Source: Streptomyces antibioticus (GTDB taxonomy: Bacteria > Actinomycetota > Actinomycetes > Streptomycetales > Streptomycetaceae). From it: 64,000 bases of DNA. Positions 24,348 to 33,623 of this stretch are shown here, piece after piece. The notes beneath the pieces were generated by a model, which worked only from the letters and a program-made list of their open reading frames with translations, did no database searches and was not told the DNA's origin. Positions within the stretch are counted from its first letter, which is position 1; each line of letters starts with the position of its first letter. The stretch covers positions 372,001-436,000 of the forward strand of contig NZ_KQ948429.1 in assembly GCF_001514065.1 (NCBI RefSeq). The letters run 5' to 3'. A program made the translations under genes and the position numbers.

Positions 24348-25250
24348 ATGACTCAGTCGCACCCTCGGATCAGCAAGGCTGTCATCCCAGCAGCAGGCCT
24401 AGGCACCCGGTTCCTGCCGGCCACCAAGGCCACTCCCAAGGAGATGCTGCCGGTCGTCGACAAGCCGGCGATCCAGTACGTGGTCGAGGAGGCCGTCTCC
24501 GCGGGCCTCGACGACGTCCTCATGGTCACGGGCCGCAACAAGCGCCCCCTCGAGGACCACTTCGACCGCAACTACGAGCTGGAATCCGCCCTTCAGAAGA
24601 AGGGCGACGCCGGCCGGCTCGCGAAGGTGCAGGAGTCCAGCGACCTCGCGACCATGCACTACGTCCGCCAGGGCGACCCCAAGGGCCTCGGCCACGCCGT
24701 GCTCTGCGCGGCCCCGCACGTGGGGCACGAGCCGTTCGCCGTCCTCCTCGGCGACGACCTGATCGACCCGCGCGACCCGCTGCTCAAGCGGATGGTCGAG
24801 GTGCAGGAACAACACGGCGGCAGCGTCATCGCCCTCATGGAGGTCGCTCCCGAGCAGATCCACCTCTACGGCTGCGCGGCCGTGGACCCGACCGCCGACA
24901 GTGACGTCGTCAAGGTCCACGACCTGGTCGAGAAACCCGCCGCGGCCGACGCCCCGTCCAACTACGCGATCATCGGCCGCTACGTCCTCGACCCGCACAT
25001 CTTCGACATACTCCGCAAGACCGAGCCCGGACGCGGCGGCGAGATCCAGCTCACCGACGCCCTCCAGCAGCTCGCGGCCGACGAGAAGGTCGGCGGCCCC
25101 GTACACGGTGTCGTCTTCAAGGGCCGCCGCTATGACACCGGCGACCGTGGTGACTATCTGCGTGCCATTGTCAGACTCGCGTGCGAACGTGAAGACCTGG
25201 GCCCGGATTTCCGGACCTGGCTTCGCAGTTACGTAGCCGAGGAGATGTAG
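24348..25250 (+). CDS. galU: UTP-glucose-1-phosphate uridylyltransferase
   Basis: 300 residues. Nucleotidyltransferase motif AVIPAAGLGTRFLPATKATPKEM (in parts, about residues 11-33), the EKP motif (VEKPAA, about 204) and GRYVLDPHIFD are those of GalU. It makes UDP-glucose from UTP and glucose-1-phosphate for glycans, glycogen-type polymers and trehalose. It is followed by glp after 5 bp, so it is the first gene of the galU-glp-moaC-mog-rimJ block that is conserved with mycobacteria (Rv0993-Rv0995). Confidence 0.95.
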   Translation: MTQSHPRISKAVIPAAGLGTRFLPATKATPKEMLPVVDKPAIQYVVEEAVSAGLDDVLMVTGRNKRPLEDHFDRNYELESALQKKGDAGRLAKVQESSDLATMHYVRQGDPKGLGHAVLCAAPHVGHEPFAVLLGDDLIDPRDPLLKRMVEVQEQHGGSVIALMEVAPEQIHLYGCAAVDPTADSDVVKVHDLVEKPAAADAPSNYAIIGRYVLDPHIFDILRKTEPGRGGEIQLTDALQQLAADEKVGGPVHGVVFKGRRYDTGDRGDYLRAIVRLACEREDLGPDFRTWLRSYVAEEM

Positions 25251-25255
25251 CAACG

Positions 25256-26578
25256 TTGAGCAACGCCGCGCCCCGCACCACCGGCCAGGACCACCTCTGG
25301 TCGGTGGACGAACACCTGGAGGACATCCTCGCGACCGTCCGCCCTCTCGAACCCATCGAGCTGCAACTCCTCGACGCCCAGGGCTGCGTCCTGGTCGAGG
25401 ACGTCACGGTGCCGGTCTCACTGCCGCCGTTCGACAACAGCTCCATGGACGGGTACGCGGTACGGGTCGCGGATGTCGCGGGCGCGAGCGAGGAGTTCCC
25501 CGCCGTCCTGGACGTCGTCGGGGACGTCGCGGCGGGCCAGGCCGACCTGCTCCATGTGGGACCCGGCCAGGCCGCCCGCATCATGACCGGTGCCCCCCTG
25601 CCGCCCGGCGCCGAAACCGTCGTACCGGTGGAATGGACCGACGGAGGCCTCGGTGAAGGGCCCGTGACCGGGATGCGCGCCCGCGCGCTGGCCCCCGAGG
25701 GCGCCGAAGGGCACGTGCACGTGTACCGGCCCGCCGAGGCACGCGCGCACGTGCGCGCCAAGGGCAGCGACGTCAAAGCCGGCGACCGCGCCCTCGAAGC
25801 GGGTACGGTCCTCGGCCCGCCGCAGATCGCCCTGCTCGCCGCGATCGGCCGCGGCACCGTACGCGTGCGCCCGCGCCCGCGCGTGGTCGTCATGTCCACC
25901 GGCAGCGAACTCGTCCAGCCCGACGAGAACCTGGGCAGCGGCCAGATCTACGACTCCAACAGCTTCGCCCTCACCGCGGCCGCCCGCGACGCCGGCGCCA
26001 TCGCCTACCGCGTGGGCGCCGTCGCCGACGACGCCGAGACCCTCCGCGACACCATCGAGGACCAGCTCGTCCGTGCCGACCTCATGGTCACCACGGGCGG
26101 CGTGAGCGTGGGGGCGTACGACGTCGTCAAGGAAGCCCTCTCGCACGTCGGGGACGAGGACGAGGCGGGCAGCGGCATCGACTTCCGCAAGCTCGCCATG
26201 CAGCCCGGCAAGCCCCAGGGCTTCGGCTCCATCGGCCCCGACCACACCCCCCTGCTCGCGCTGCCCGGCAACCCGGTGTCGTCGTACGTCTCCTTCGAGC
26301 TGTTCGTCCGCCCCGCGATCCGCACCCTCATGGGACTGGACGACGTCCACCGGCCGCGCACGCGCGCGAAGCTGACCACGGGCAAGGCGCTGACCTCGCC
26401 GAAGGGGCGCAGGCAGTTCCTGCGCGGGACCTACGCCGATGGCGCGGTGACCCCCGTCGGCGGCGCCGGCTCGCACCTGGTCGCGGCCCTCGCGCACGCG
26501 GACGCGCTGATCGTCGTCCCGGAGGACGTGGAGAGCGTCGAGCCCGGCACTGAGGTCGAGGTGGTCCTGCTCGGCTGA
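25256..26578 (+). CDS. glp: Glp, gephyrin-like MoeA paralogue (divisome protein)
   Basis: 440 residues, MoeA fold: MoeA_N (about 12-175, [14 protein letters not shown]), MoCF-binding domain (about 185-330, [14 protein letters not shown]) and C-terminal MoeA domain IV. Classical role is molybdate insertion into molybdopterin. In Corynebacterium the paralogue next to the membrane protein GlpR acts in cell division (Glp binds FtsZ and GlpR); the same neighbour, sepX/glpR, is present 2 kb downstream here. TTG start at 25256, GGAGAT upstream overlapping the galU stop region. Whether it also keeps molybdotransferase activity cannot be told. Confidence 0.88.
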   Translation: MSNAAPRTTGQDHLWSVDEHLEDILATVRPLEPIELQLLDAQGCVLVEDVTVPVSLPPFDNSSMDGYAVRVADVAGASEEFPAVLDVVGDVAAGQADLLHVGPGQAARIMTGAPLPPGAETVVPVEWTDGGLGEGPVTGMRARALAPEGAEGHVHVYRPAEARAHVRAKGSDVKAGDRALEAGTVLGPPQIALLAAIGRGTVRVRPRPRVVVMSTGSELVQPDENLGSGQIYDSNSFALTAAARDAGAIAYRVGAVADDAETLRDTIEDQLVRADLMVTTGGVSVGAYDVVKEALSHVGDEDEAGSGIDFRKLAMQPGKPQGFGSIGPDHTPLLALPGNPVSSYVSFELFVRPAIRTLMGLDDVHRPRTRAKLTTGKALTSPKGRRQFLRGTYADGAVTPVGGAGSHLVAALAHADALIVVPEDVESVEPGTEVEVVLLG

Positions 26579-26663
26579 GTGCTCCTGGTTGGCGGTACCG
26601 TGTCGCGCACAGCAGGCCCCTGCGCCGCACCGCGAAGGGCCGAGACCGGGAGCGCCACACAGC

Positions 26664-27143
26664 ATGAGTACGCAGGACCGACTGACGCACATCGACGAGG
26701 CGGGCGCCGCCCGCATGGTCGACGTATCCGAGAAGGACGTGACCGCGCGCACCGCCCGCGCCAGCGGCCGCGTCCTCGTCTCGCCCCGCGTGATCGAGCT
26801 GCTGCGCGGTGAGGGAGTCCCCAAGGGTGACGCCCTCGCCACCGCGCGGATCGCGGGGATCATGGGCGCCAAACGCACCCCGGACCTGATCCCGCTGTGC
26901 CACCCGTTGGCGGTGTCCGGTGTGAAACTGGATCTGTCGGTCGCGGACGACGCCGTGGAGATCCTCGCCACCGTCAAGACGACGGACCGCACGGGCGTCG
27001 AGATGGAAGCGCTCACCGCGGTCTCCGTCGCCGCGCTCACCGTGATCGACATGGTCAAGGCGGTCGACAAGGGAGCGGTCATCACGGACGTGCGCGTGGA
27101 GGAGAAGACCGGCGGCAAGTCGGGCGACTGGAGCCGGGCGTGA
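26664..27143 (+). CDS. moaC: Cyclic pyranopterin monophosphate synthase
   Basis: 159 residues. Family signatures [31 protein letters not shown] (about 79-90, the His of the active site) and [19 protein letters not shown] (in parts) are intact. It converts the GTP-derived cyclic intermediate to cPMP, the first molybdenum-cofactor precursor. ATG at 26664 has GGGAG 10 nt upstream. It is coupled to mog by GTGA overlap. MoaA is not in the window. Confidence 0.95.
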   Translation: MSTQDRLTHIDEAGAARMVDVSEKDVTARTARASGRVLVSPRVIELLRGEGVPKGDALATARIAGIMGAKRTPDLIPLCHPLAVSGVKLDLSVADDAVEILATVKTTDRTGVEMEALTAVSVAALTVIDMVKAVDKGAVITDVRVEEKTGGKSGDWSRA

Positions 27144-27676
27144 GCGCCGGGGCGCATGACGCCGAGCGCGCGCCGTACCGCGCGCTGGTCGTGACCGCCT
27201 CCAACCGTGCCGCCGCCGGCGTCTACGAGGACAAGGGCGGCCCCCTTGTCGCCGAGGGGCTGAAGAGCTTCGGATTCGCTGTCGAGGGACCCCAGGTCGT
27301 GCCTGACGGCGATCCCGTGGAAGCGGCCCTGCGCGCCGCCGTGGAGGCCGGTTACGACGCCGTCGTCACCACCGGCGGCACCGGCATCTCACCCACCGAC
27401 CGCACCCCCGAGGCCACCCGAAAGGTGATCGACCACGAGGTGCCGGGCATCGCCGAGGCCATCCGGGCGTTCGGAAGGGAGAAGGTGCCGACAGCGGCTC
27501 TCTCGCGAGGACTGGCCGGGGTCGCGGGACGCACGCTGATCGTCAACCTGCCGGGCTCCACCGGCGGGGTGAAGGACGGACTGGCCGTCCTGGAGCCCCT
27601 GCTGACCCACGCCGTCGACCAGATCCGCGGCGGCGACCATGCCAGACCCGGCGCCGGTAACGGGGGTGTGAGCTGA
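27140..27676 (+). CDS. mog: MogA/MoaB molybdopterin adenylyltransferase family
   Basis: 178 residues. MoCF-binding fold with [19 protein letters not shown] (about 73-91) and [19 protein letters not shown] (in parts, about 133-150), the signature of MogA/MoaB proteins that adenylylate molybdopterin before metal insertion. It begins with GTG inside the moaC stop (GTGA), with GGAG upstream at 27130-27133. A short Gly-rich tail ends at the next gene's start. Confidence 0.92.
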   Translation: MSAGAHDAERAPYRALVVTASNRAAAGVYEDKGGPLVAEGLKSFGFAVEGPQVVPDGDPVEAALRAAVEAGYDAVVTTGGTGISPTDRTPEATRKVIDHEVPGIAEAIRAFGREKVPTAALSRGLAGVAGRTLIVNLPGSTGGVKDGLAVLEPLLTHAVDQIRGGDHARPGAGNGGVS

Positions 27677-27696
27677 ACAGCCCATCCTGGCCCGTC

Positions 27697-28341
27697 GTGC
27701 TCGCGGACGGCGATGTCGTCCTGCGGCCGATAAAGATGCGCGACCAGCGGGCGTGGCGCGAGGTCAACCGGCGCAACCGCGACTGGCTGCGCCCCTGGGA
27801 GGCGACCATCCCGCCGCCCACACCCAGCGGGCCGATCGCGCACCGCCCGACCTACCGTCAGATGGTGCGTCACCTGCGCTCCGAGGCGAACGCGGGGCGG
27901 ATGCTGCCGTTCGTCATCGAGTACCAGGGGCGGCTCGTCGGGCAGTTGACCGTCGCCGGGATCACCTGGGGCTCGATGTGCTCGGGGCACGTCGGCTACT
28001 GGGTGGACGAGGCGGTGGCCGGCCGTGGCGTGATGCCGACGGCGGTGGCGCTTGTCGTGGACCACTGTTTCCGGTCCGTCGGCCTGCACCGCATCGAGGT
28101 CTGCATTCGTCCCGAGAACGGGCCCAGCCGACGCGTCGTGGAGAAACTCGGATTCCGCGAGGAGGGCCTCAGGCCCCGTTATCTCCACATCGACGGAGCC
28201 TGGCGTGACCATCTCGTCTTCGCGCTCACGGCGGAAGAGGCGCCGGAAGGGTTGCTCGCACGCTGGAAGCGGGCACGCTCACAGAAGGCGCCGCACAGCA
28301 CGCCCCGGAACCCGCAGAACACGCCGGGGAATCCCGCATAG
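27697..28341 (+). CDS. GNAT acetyltransferase, RimJ-like
   Basis: 214 residues. GNAT fold with GHVGYWVDEAVAGRGVMPTAVALV (in parts, acetyl-CoA loop about residues 96-119) and HRIEVCIRPENGPSRRVVEKLGF, typical of RimJ/RimL protein N-acetyltransferases; mycobacterial Rv0995 (RimJ) has the same place. The start is uncertain: GTG at 27697 gives the conserved body. A CTG at 27673 would overlap the mog stop (CTGA), has GGGGGTG upstream and adds eight residues. The C-terminal tail is Pro/Asn-rich and disordered. Confidence 0.82.
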   Translation: MLADGDVVLRPIKMRDQRAWREVNRRNRDWLRPWEATIPPPTPSGPIAHRPTYRQMVRHLRSEANAGRMLPFVIEYQGRLVGQLTVAGITWGSMCSGHVGYWVDEAVAGRGVMPTAVALVVDHCFRSVGLHRIEVCIRPENGPSRRVVEKLGFREEGLRPRYLHIDGAWRDHLVFALTAEEAPEGLLARWKRARSQKAPHSTPRNPQNTPGNPA

Positions 28342-28514
28342 ACCCGGGAAATTGAATATATGTTCGAGAATGATCGGTCAGCGACCGCCTCAGGGCATTA
28401 AATTCCCGCCCTCGGCGGCCTGCTGATCGCATCGGTCACAAAAAAAGCTCGAAATATCAGCCAGATCGTGCGACACACCGGCCCAATTGGCGGATGGCCT
28501 CACGCAAACCCCTC

Positions 28515-28520
28515 TACCGT
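28515..28520 (+). promoter_or_regulatory. Leaderless -10 box (TACCGT) of sepX
   Basis: 7 nt before the GTG at 28528. The 186-bp gap upstream (28342-28527) is unusually AT-rich, with an A-run at about 28439-28446. Confidence 0.5.
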
Positions 28521-28527
28521 GTGAGGC

Positions 28528-29835
28528 GTGAGCAGCAGCGGCCTCATCTACGCAGTCATTGTCGGGGCCTGGGCCGCCTACTTGGTGCCGATGTGGCTCC
28601 GTAGGCAGGACGAGCTGAACGAGGCCCGTCCGACGGAACGCTTCAGCACCGCCATCCGGCTGCTGTCCGGACGGGCGGGGATGGAGCGCCGGTACGCCAA
28701 GGACCTGCGGGCGCGCTCCACCGAGGAGGGGGAGCCCAGCGCCGTCGACCCGGATGCCGTCACCGACTCGGTGGACGTCCGGGCCTTCGCCATGCCTCCG
28801 ACGCGCCCGCAGGCGCGCGCGGAGATCCACGCACGCGCGGAAGCGCCGGCGTCCGGGCGCAGGGAATCGGTGCGTGAACCGGCGCGCGAACGGGCAGCCG
28901 AGCCGGCGCCCGCATCCGCGTCCGCACCGGCGCCCGCATCCGGATCCGCGCCCGCGCGCAGACCCGTGCCCACCCCCCGGCGCACCCCCTCGGCCGAGGC
29001 CGCCGCGGCGCGCGCCCGGCGCACGAAGGCGCTCGCGCGCCGGAGGCGCACCACAGTGGCGCTCTTCCTCGCCTTCACGCTCGGCGCGATCGTCGCCGCC
29101 GTCGGAGGGCTCGCGTTCCTCTGGGCGCCAGGCGTGCCGGCCGTGCTGCTCAGCGCGTACATCGCCTACCTGCGCTCCCAGGAACGCCGCCGCTTCGCCT
29201 ACCAGATGGACCGCCGGCGGGCGGAGGCGGCGGCGCAGCGCCTGAAGGAGCGTGCGCGGCAACCGCGCCGGCGGCCGTCCGCGGACGCCCCCGCCGACGC
29301 CGACGAGCCGGATGAAGGACCAGAACCCGAGCAGCAGGACGCCGGGCTGTCGGCGCTCGCCGCCGACCGGCGTGCGCTCGTCGAGCAGACCGATCACGCC
29401 GAGTGGGTCGACCAGCAGCGTGAGCGGCAGCGGCGGCCGGGGCACGGTGACAGCTGGGAGCCGGTGCCGGTGCCTTTGCCGACGTATGTGACCGCACCGG
29501 TCGCTCCGCGGGCCACGGCCGACGTGGACCTGGGGGCGCCGGACGCGTGGAGCTCGGCGCGGTCGAGTTCGGTCGCCGGGGACCGGGAGGCGCACGGCGC
29601 GGGCGCCGGTGCCGGCGCGGAGGCGTGCGCTGGGCAGGACGGCTCCGGATCGGACGCGGAGCCGGGGGAGTCGCCTCGCGCGGAAGCCGCCGAGGCCGCC
29701 GAGGACAGGGGTGATGGGGGCGGGCGCAGTGACGCTCGTCGGGCCGCGTCCGCGCGGCGGGCCCGGGAGCGGGGGCGTACGCCGCTGTTCGACCAGTACG
29801 AGGACGGGGAGCGGCCGCGCGCGGCCAACGAGTAA
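28528..29835 (+). CDS. sepX: SepX/GlpR divisome membrane protein
   Basis: 435 residues. N-terminal membrane helix GLIYAVIVGAWAAYLVPMWL (residues 5-24) followed by RRQDELNEARPTERF, then a variable Ala/Pro/Arg-rich linker (about 85-165) and a central hairpin of two helices (about 174-211), with a long disordered acidic C-terminal tail. This is the layout of Streptomyces SepX, which supports FtsZ-dependent septation and sporulation and equals GlpR, receptor of Glp. Its gene partner glp is in the same gene block. Translation starts at a GTG with no Shine-Dalgarno but with a -10 box 7 nt upstream. Confidence 0.9.
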   Translation: MSSSGLIYAVIVGAWAAYLVPMWLRRQDELNEARPTERFSTAIRLLSGRAGMERRYAKDLRARSTEEGEPSAVDPDAVTDSVDVRAFAMPPTRPQARAEIHARAEAPASGRRESVREPARERAAEPAPASASAPAPASGSAPARRPVPTPRRTPSAEAAAARARRTKALARRRRTTVALFLAFTLGAIVAAVGGLAFLWAPGVPAVLLSAYIAYLRSQERRRFAYQMDRRRAEAAAQRLKERARQPRRRPSADAPADADEPDEGPEPEQQDAGLSALAADRRALVEQTDHAEWVDQQRERQRRPGHGDSWEPVPVPLPTYVTAPVAPRATADVDLGAPDAWSSARSSSVAGDREAHGAGAGAGAEACAGQDGSGSDAEPGESPRAEAAEAAEDRGDGGGRSDARRAASARRARERGRTPLFDQYEDGERPRAANE

Positions 29836-29897
29836 CCGGCCGAGGAAGCCCCCACCTGTGGGTTGCCGCCCCTTGGCAGGGCAGGAACGGATTTCCA

Positions 29898-29917
29898 AGC
29901 ACCCCGATCGGGGTGCT
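29898..29917. terminator. Perfect 20-bp palindrome after sepX
   Basis: AGCACCCCGA|TCGGGGTGCT, ending 19 bp before the tRNA. Probably the sepX terminator, possibly also a regulatory palindrome for the tRNA promoter. Confidence 0.6.
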
Positions 29918-29936
29918 AAGGTTTCACTCGTTGCAA

Positions 29937-30010
29937 GGGCCTGTGGCGCAGTCCGGTAGCGCACCTCGTTCGCATCGAGGGGGCCAGGGGTTCAAATCCC
30001 CTCAGGTCCA
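29937..30010 (+). tRNA. tRNA-Ala (anticodon CGC)
   Basis: 74-nt cloverleaf. Acceptor stem GGGCCTG/CAGGTCC, discriminator A, D-arm GCGC...GCGC, anticodon stem CCTCG/CGAGG with loop TTCGCAT, T-arm AGGGG-TTCAAAT-CCCCT. The G3:U70 wobble pair, the alanine identity element, supports the anticodon reading. CCA is not encoded. Confidence 0.95.
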
Positions 30011-30018
30011 CGCAGCAT

Positions 30019-30052
30019 AGAGCCCCTGGCGGTGATCACCGCCAGGGGCTCT
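30019..30052. terminator. Terminator after tRNA-Ala
   Basis: Perfect 34-bp palindrome (17-bp arms, centre GGTGA|TCACC) 8 bp after the tRNA. It can also end transcription from the minus-strand permease gene. Confidence 0.9.
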
Positions 30053-30085
30053 TGCCATGTCCGGGCGAGGAAGAGCCGCCGCCAC

Positions 30086-32662
30086 CTAACGTCGGCCGCC
30101 GACCGGACCCCGTAGTGCCAGCCCCGCCGGGACCACCGCCGCGACGACGGCGAGGACGGCGCAGGCCGCGGTGATCGCGCCGAGTTCCGGCCACGGGACG
30201 TGGATCGGGGACCGTACCGACTGAAGGCCGAGGGCGGTCCACATGCCGGTGAGGTTGAGGGCCGTCACGAGCAGGCCCAGGATCGCGCCCGCCGCGACCA
30301 CCGTCAGGGACTCCAGGGCCACGAGGCGGAGCACCTGGGTGTGCGTGGCCCCCGCCCGTCGTAGGGCCGTCAGTTCACGGGTGCGGTCGGACGTCGCCAT
30401 CAGGAGCGTGTTGGCGAGTGAGAGGGCCGTGTAGAGGAGAGCTATGCCCAGGACCAGGAGGTAGCCGAGGCGGGTGGTCGCGTCGGCGGCCGCGAAACCG
30501 GTCGCGGGGTGGGCGGCGGCCAGCCACGCGTCGCGGGTGAGCAGCGTCGCGCCGGGGGCCGCCGAGCGCAGCGCCGTCCGCACCGACGTGGCCTCGGCGC
30601 CCTCCCGCACCCTCACCTCCACCCGGTCCACCACCGCCCCGCGCGCGTTGGCCGGAGTGACGTACACCCCGTTGTCGCCCGTCCCGACCGGCATCACCGC
30701 GGCGATGCGGAGGGATCTGCGGGTGCCGTCGCCGAGCCAGACGGTGACGTGTTCGCCGACCTCGTGCCGTGCCCACTCCTCGTTGACGATGATCGAGTCG
30801 TCGGAGAGGTCGGCGAGCCGGCCGACGGTCAGCGGGACGGCTGTCGTCCCGGCGAGCCGCTTCGGATCGGCCGCTCTCGCCTCGGACTTGACCAGGGCCA
30901 CGCCCTCCTCCAGGACGTACACCTCGCTCTGCGCGGTCGGTGAGACCTCGGCGCCCCGGACCGCGCGCAGCCGGTCCAGTGTCCGCGCGTCCAGGCCCGT
31001 CGCCGAGGTCAGCACGTAGTCGGCCCGCGTCCGCTCCCGTGCCTCCGTGGCCCGCGCGTCGTTCAGGGTCGCCGTCGCGCCCAGCAGCGAGCCCGTCAAA
31101 GCCACCATGACCAGCACGGGAGCGGCCAGGGCGGCCGTGCGGCGGAGGGACGCCGTGGTGGTGGCGCGGACCAGCATGCCGCGCGGCGTGAGGAGCCGGA
31201 TCAGGGGGCGGACCACGAGCGGCGACAGGAGGGCCGTCGCCGTGATCAGGAGCAGCGGACGGCTGGTGTACGTCTTGCGGTGCAGCAAGTCGCCCGGGTC
31301 CGTCAGGAGCGTCATGGCGAGCGTGACCGCCGCCGTCAGCAACAGGGCCGCCCCGCACAGGAGTCGGGCCCGCGTCAGAGGCTGCTCGTCGGCCGATGCC
31401 TCGCGCAGGGCCTGGGTCGGGGCGGTTCGGCCGGCCCGCCAGGAGGCGGCCGTCGCGCCGCACAGCGCCACCGACAGGCCCGTCCAGAACGCCATGTGAT
31501 ACGGCCATACATGGCCGCCGATCGCGAACCAGGCCGGCGCGACACCACCCTCGACCACCCTCTCCGCGAGCCATGGTGCGCCGTACGACCCCAGCACGCA
31601 GCCCGCCGCCGACGCGAGGACGCCCACGCACAGGGCTTCCGCCAGCACCGTGCGCCGGATCTGAGCCGGCGTCGCGCCCGCGGTGCGCAACAGGCCGAAC
31701 TCCCTCCGGCGCCGGTCCACCGCGAACGCGAAGGTGGACGCCACGACGAACACCGACACGAAGCCGGTCACGCCGCCGGCCGTGCCGAACAGGGCGTTCA
31801 GCGTCGTCAACGCCTCGGCGTCACGGTCGGGGTCCGCGTCGGCGAGCCGCCGCTCGGCGCCGACCAGGACCCGGGCGCCCGTCCCCGAGGAGGCCACCAC
31901 CCGTCGTACCGCCTCCGGCGCCGCCTCGACCACGAGTTGCGTGCTCACCGCGGCCAACTCCGCGGCACGCGCGTCCGTGTAGAAGAGGGCGCGTTCGAAG
32001 TCGAGGGAGCGTGCAGCGCCAACCGCGCGCCCTGCGTCCACCGGGGGCGCCGCGTCGACCACGCGCCCTGCGCCCACCGTGGGCGCCGCGCCGACCGCGC
32101 GCGCCGTACCCGCCGCGCGCGCCATCCCTGCCCCGCGCCCCGTACCCGCCGTGCCCCCCACGTCGGTCACGCGCGCCGTGCCCACCACCCGTACCGTGCC
32201 GTGCGCCGTCCGCAGCTGCTCTCCCACAGTCGTTCCTGCACCCGTGGTGGCCACCACCTCGTCCGCCGCGCGCGGTGGGCGGCCCGATGTCAGGTGGTAC
32301 GGGGCGAAAGCCGCGGTCGACCAGGGGTGGCCGATCAGGTCGTCGCGTACGGCGAAGGTGCGGTCCTGGGTGACCGTGCCGAGCTCGCGCAGCGCGGCCA
32401 CCGTCTCCGGCGGTATCGGACGTGGGTGCGCCAGGGGTTGGGTGCGGTCGCCGATCCGGGTCGGTACGCGCAGGGTGTCCTCGCCCTGCACCACGACCGG
32501 GGCAGCGGCGAAGCGTTCCGGTGCGCGCTCGGGGGCGTCGAGGGAGGAGGCGAGCGTCAGGCCCATGACCGTGAGCAGGGCGACGCCCAGGGAGAGGGCG
32601 ACGAAGCTGCCGGTGAAGGTGGTCCAGCGGCAGCGCAGGGTGCGCAGGGCGAAGATCAGCAC
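30086..32662 (-). CDS. ABC transporter permease, FtsX/MacB-type
   Basis: 858 residues. N-terminal helix (about 17-40), a large extracellular domain, then two FtsX modules, each with about three to four helices (about 275-440 and 715-850), i.e. the tandem-FtsX layout seen in antibiotic-export or lipoprotein-handling permeases of actinomycetes. It overlaps the ATPase gene by 7 bp. The GTG at 32662 is the only start consistent with the coupling. The extracellular domain contains a degenerate low-complexity Gly/Ala/Val/Arg stretch (159-220). Confidence 0.9.
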   Translation of the reverse strand: MLIFALRTLRCRWTTFTGSFVALSLGVALLTVMGLTLASSLDAPERAPERFAAAPVVVQGEDTLRVPTRIGDRTQPLAHPRPIPPETVAALRELGTVTQDRTFAVRDDLIGHPWSTAAFAPYHLTSGRPPRAADEVVATTGAGTTVGEQLRTAHGTVRVVGTARVTDVGGTAGTGRGAGMARAAGTARAVGAAPTVGAGRVVDAAPPVDAGRAVGAARSLDFERALFYTDARAAELAAVSTQLVVEAAPEAVRRVVASSGTGARVLVGAERRLADADPDRDAEALTTLNALFGTAGGVTGFVSVFVVASTFAFAVDRRRREFGLLRTAGATPAQIRRTVLAEALCVGVLASAAGCVLGSYGAPWLAERVVEGGVAPAWFAIGGHVWPYHMAFWTGLSVALCGATAASWRAGRTAPTQALREASADEQPLTRARLLCGAALLLTAAVTLAMTLLTDPGDLLHRKTYTSRPLLLITATALLSPLVVRPLIRLLTPRGMLVRATTTASLRRTAALAAPVLVMVALTGSLLGATATLNDARATEARERTRADYVLTSATGLDARTLDRLRAVRGAEVSPTAQSEVYVLEEGVALVKSEARAADPKRLAGTTAVPLTVGRLADLSDDSIIVNEEWARHEVGEHVTVWLGDGTRRSLRIAAVMPVGTGDNGVYVTPANARGAVVDRVEVRVREGAEATSVRTALRSAAPGATLLTRDAWLAAAHPATGFAAADATTRLGYLLVLGIALLYTALSLANTLLMATSDRTRELTALRRAGATHTQVLRLVALESLTVVAAGAILGLLVTALNLTGMWTALGLQSVRSPIHVPWPELGAITAACAVLAVVAAVVPAGLALRGPVGGRR
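32003..32188 (-). repeat. Degenerate low-complexity repeat inside the permease
   Basis: Encodes residues 159-220 of the permease in irregular units such as AGTARAVGA and VDAGRAVGA. In DNA it appears as repeated CGCGCCCTGC(G/C)(T/C)CCACCG-like blocks. It looks like a slippage expansion in an extracellular loop. Confidence 0.6.
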
Positions 32663-33384
32663 GGTGCCGCCTCCAGCGTGGTCATACGGGTGGCCACGTC
32701 GGCCGCCGACGGCCCCGTCAGCTCCCCGTGGACCCGGCCGTCGACCAGGAACACGACGCGGTCGGCGTACGAAGCGGCCACCGGGTCGTGCGTGACCATG
32801 ACGATCGTGCGGTCCTCGGTGTCGACCAGGTCGCGGAGGAGCGACAGCACTTCGTGGCCCGCGCGCGTGTCCAGGGCGCCGGTGGGTTCGTCGGCGAAGA
32901 GCACCTCGGGGCGGGTGATCAAGGCGCGGGCCAGGGCCACGCGTTGCTGCTGGCCGCCGGAGAGCCGGTCGGGGCGGTGCCGGGCACGGTCGCCGAGTCC
33001 GACCCGTTGCAGTGCCTCACGCGCGCGTGCCTGCGACACGCGCCGGCGGGCCAGGCGCAGCGGCAGGACGACGTTCTGCTCGGCGGTGAGGGAGGGCAGG
33101 AGGTTGTACGACTGGAAGACGAAGCCGAGGCGTTCGCGGCGCAGCAGGGTCAGACGGCGTTCGCTCAGCCCGGTCAGTTCCGTGTCGCCGATGCGCACCG
33201 AGCCCGAGGTCGGCCGGTCCAGTCCTGCCGCGCACTGCAACAGCGTCGACTTGCCCGAGCCCGACGGGCCCATGACCGCCGTGAACGTGCCCCCGGGGAA
33301 GGCCAGCGAGACGCCGTCCAGCGCTCTCACGCCGTCGTCGCCGTCGCCGTACCGCCTGCTGACGGACGTCAGTGTGATCGTCAT
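32656..33384 (-). CDS. ABC transporter ATP-binding protein, MacB/LolD-type
   Basis: 242 residues. Walker A GPSGSGKSTLL (about 39-49), Q-loop FVFQSYNLLP, signature LSGGQQQRVALARAL (about 142-156), Walker B VLFADEPTGALD and switch His in VMVTHD are complete. The 'EPTGALD' wording is typical of LolD/MacB/FtsE ATPases that partner FtsX-type permeases. It is the first gene of the two-gene operon and lies divergently 240 bp from a two-component system, an arrangement common when the sensor controls the exporter. Confidence 0.95.
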   Translation of the reverse strand: MTITLTSVSRRYGDGDDGVRALDGVSLAFPGGTFTAVMGPSGSGKSTLLQCAAGLDRPTSGSVRIGDTELTGLSERRLTLLRRERLGFVFQSYNLLPSLTAEQNVVLPLRLARRRVSQARAREALQRVGLGDRARHRPDRLSGGQQQRVALARALITRPEVLFADEPTGALDTRAGHEVLSLLRDLVDTEDRTIVMVTHDPVAASYADRVVFLVDGRVHGELTGPSAADVATRMTTLEAAPC

Positions 33385-33610
33385 CTGCCCTCATCGAGTC
33401 GAAGAGACGTCCCAGGGGCAACCCCGAGGGACGTCAGAAGTGGAGAAGAAGAGTGGAGAGGAGTCCGGAGCCGGGTCCAGGTCCGGGAGGGCTCTACGAA
33501 ACCCCGTCACCGTGCTCCGAAGCAGTGCGGCAGAAGCGAGACTTGGGGTAGGGCCAGGCATACCCCCGGTTCTCCGGCTGGACGGATTCCGCCCGCCCCG
33601 GCCCGCCTCC

Positions 33611-33616
33611 TACCGT
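33611..33616 (+). promoter_or_regulatory. Leaderless -10 box (TACCGT) of the sensor kinase
   Basis: 7 nt before the ATG at 33624; no Shine-Dalgarno is visible. Confidence 0.5.
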
Positions 33617-33623
33617 GATCTCC

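Noticed and set aside
30086-33384. Lipoprotein-release or MacAB efflux assignment for the ABC pair
   Set aside because: No periplasmic adaptor or partner gene; only the FtsX/MacB-type class is supported.
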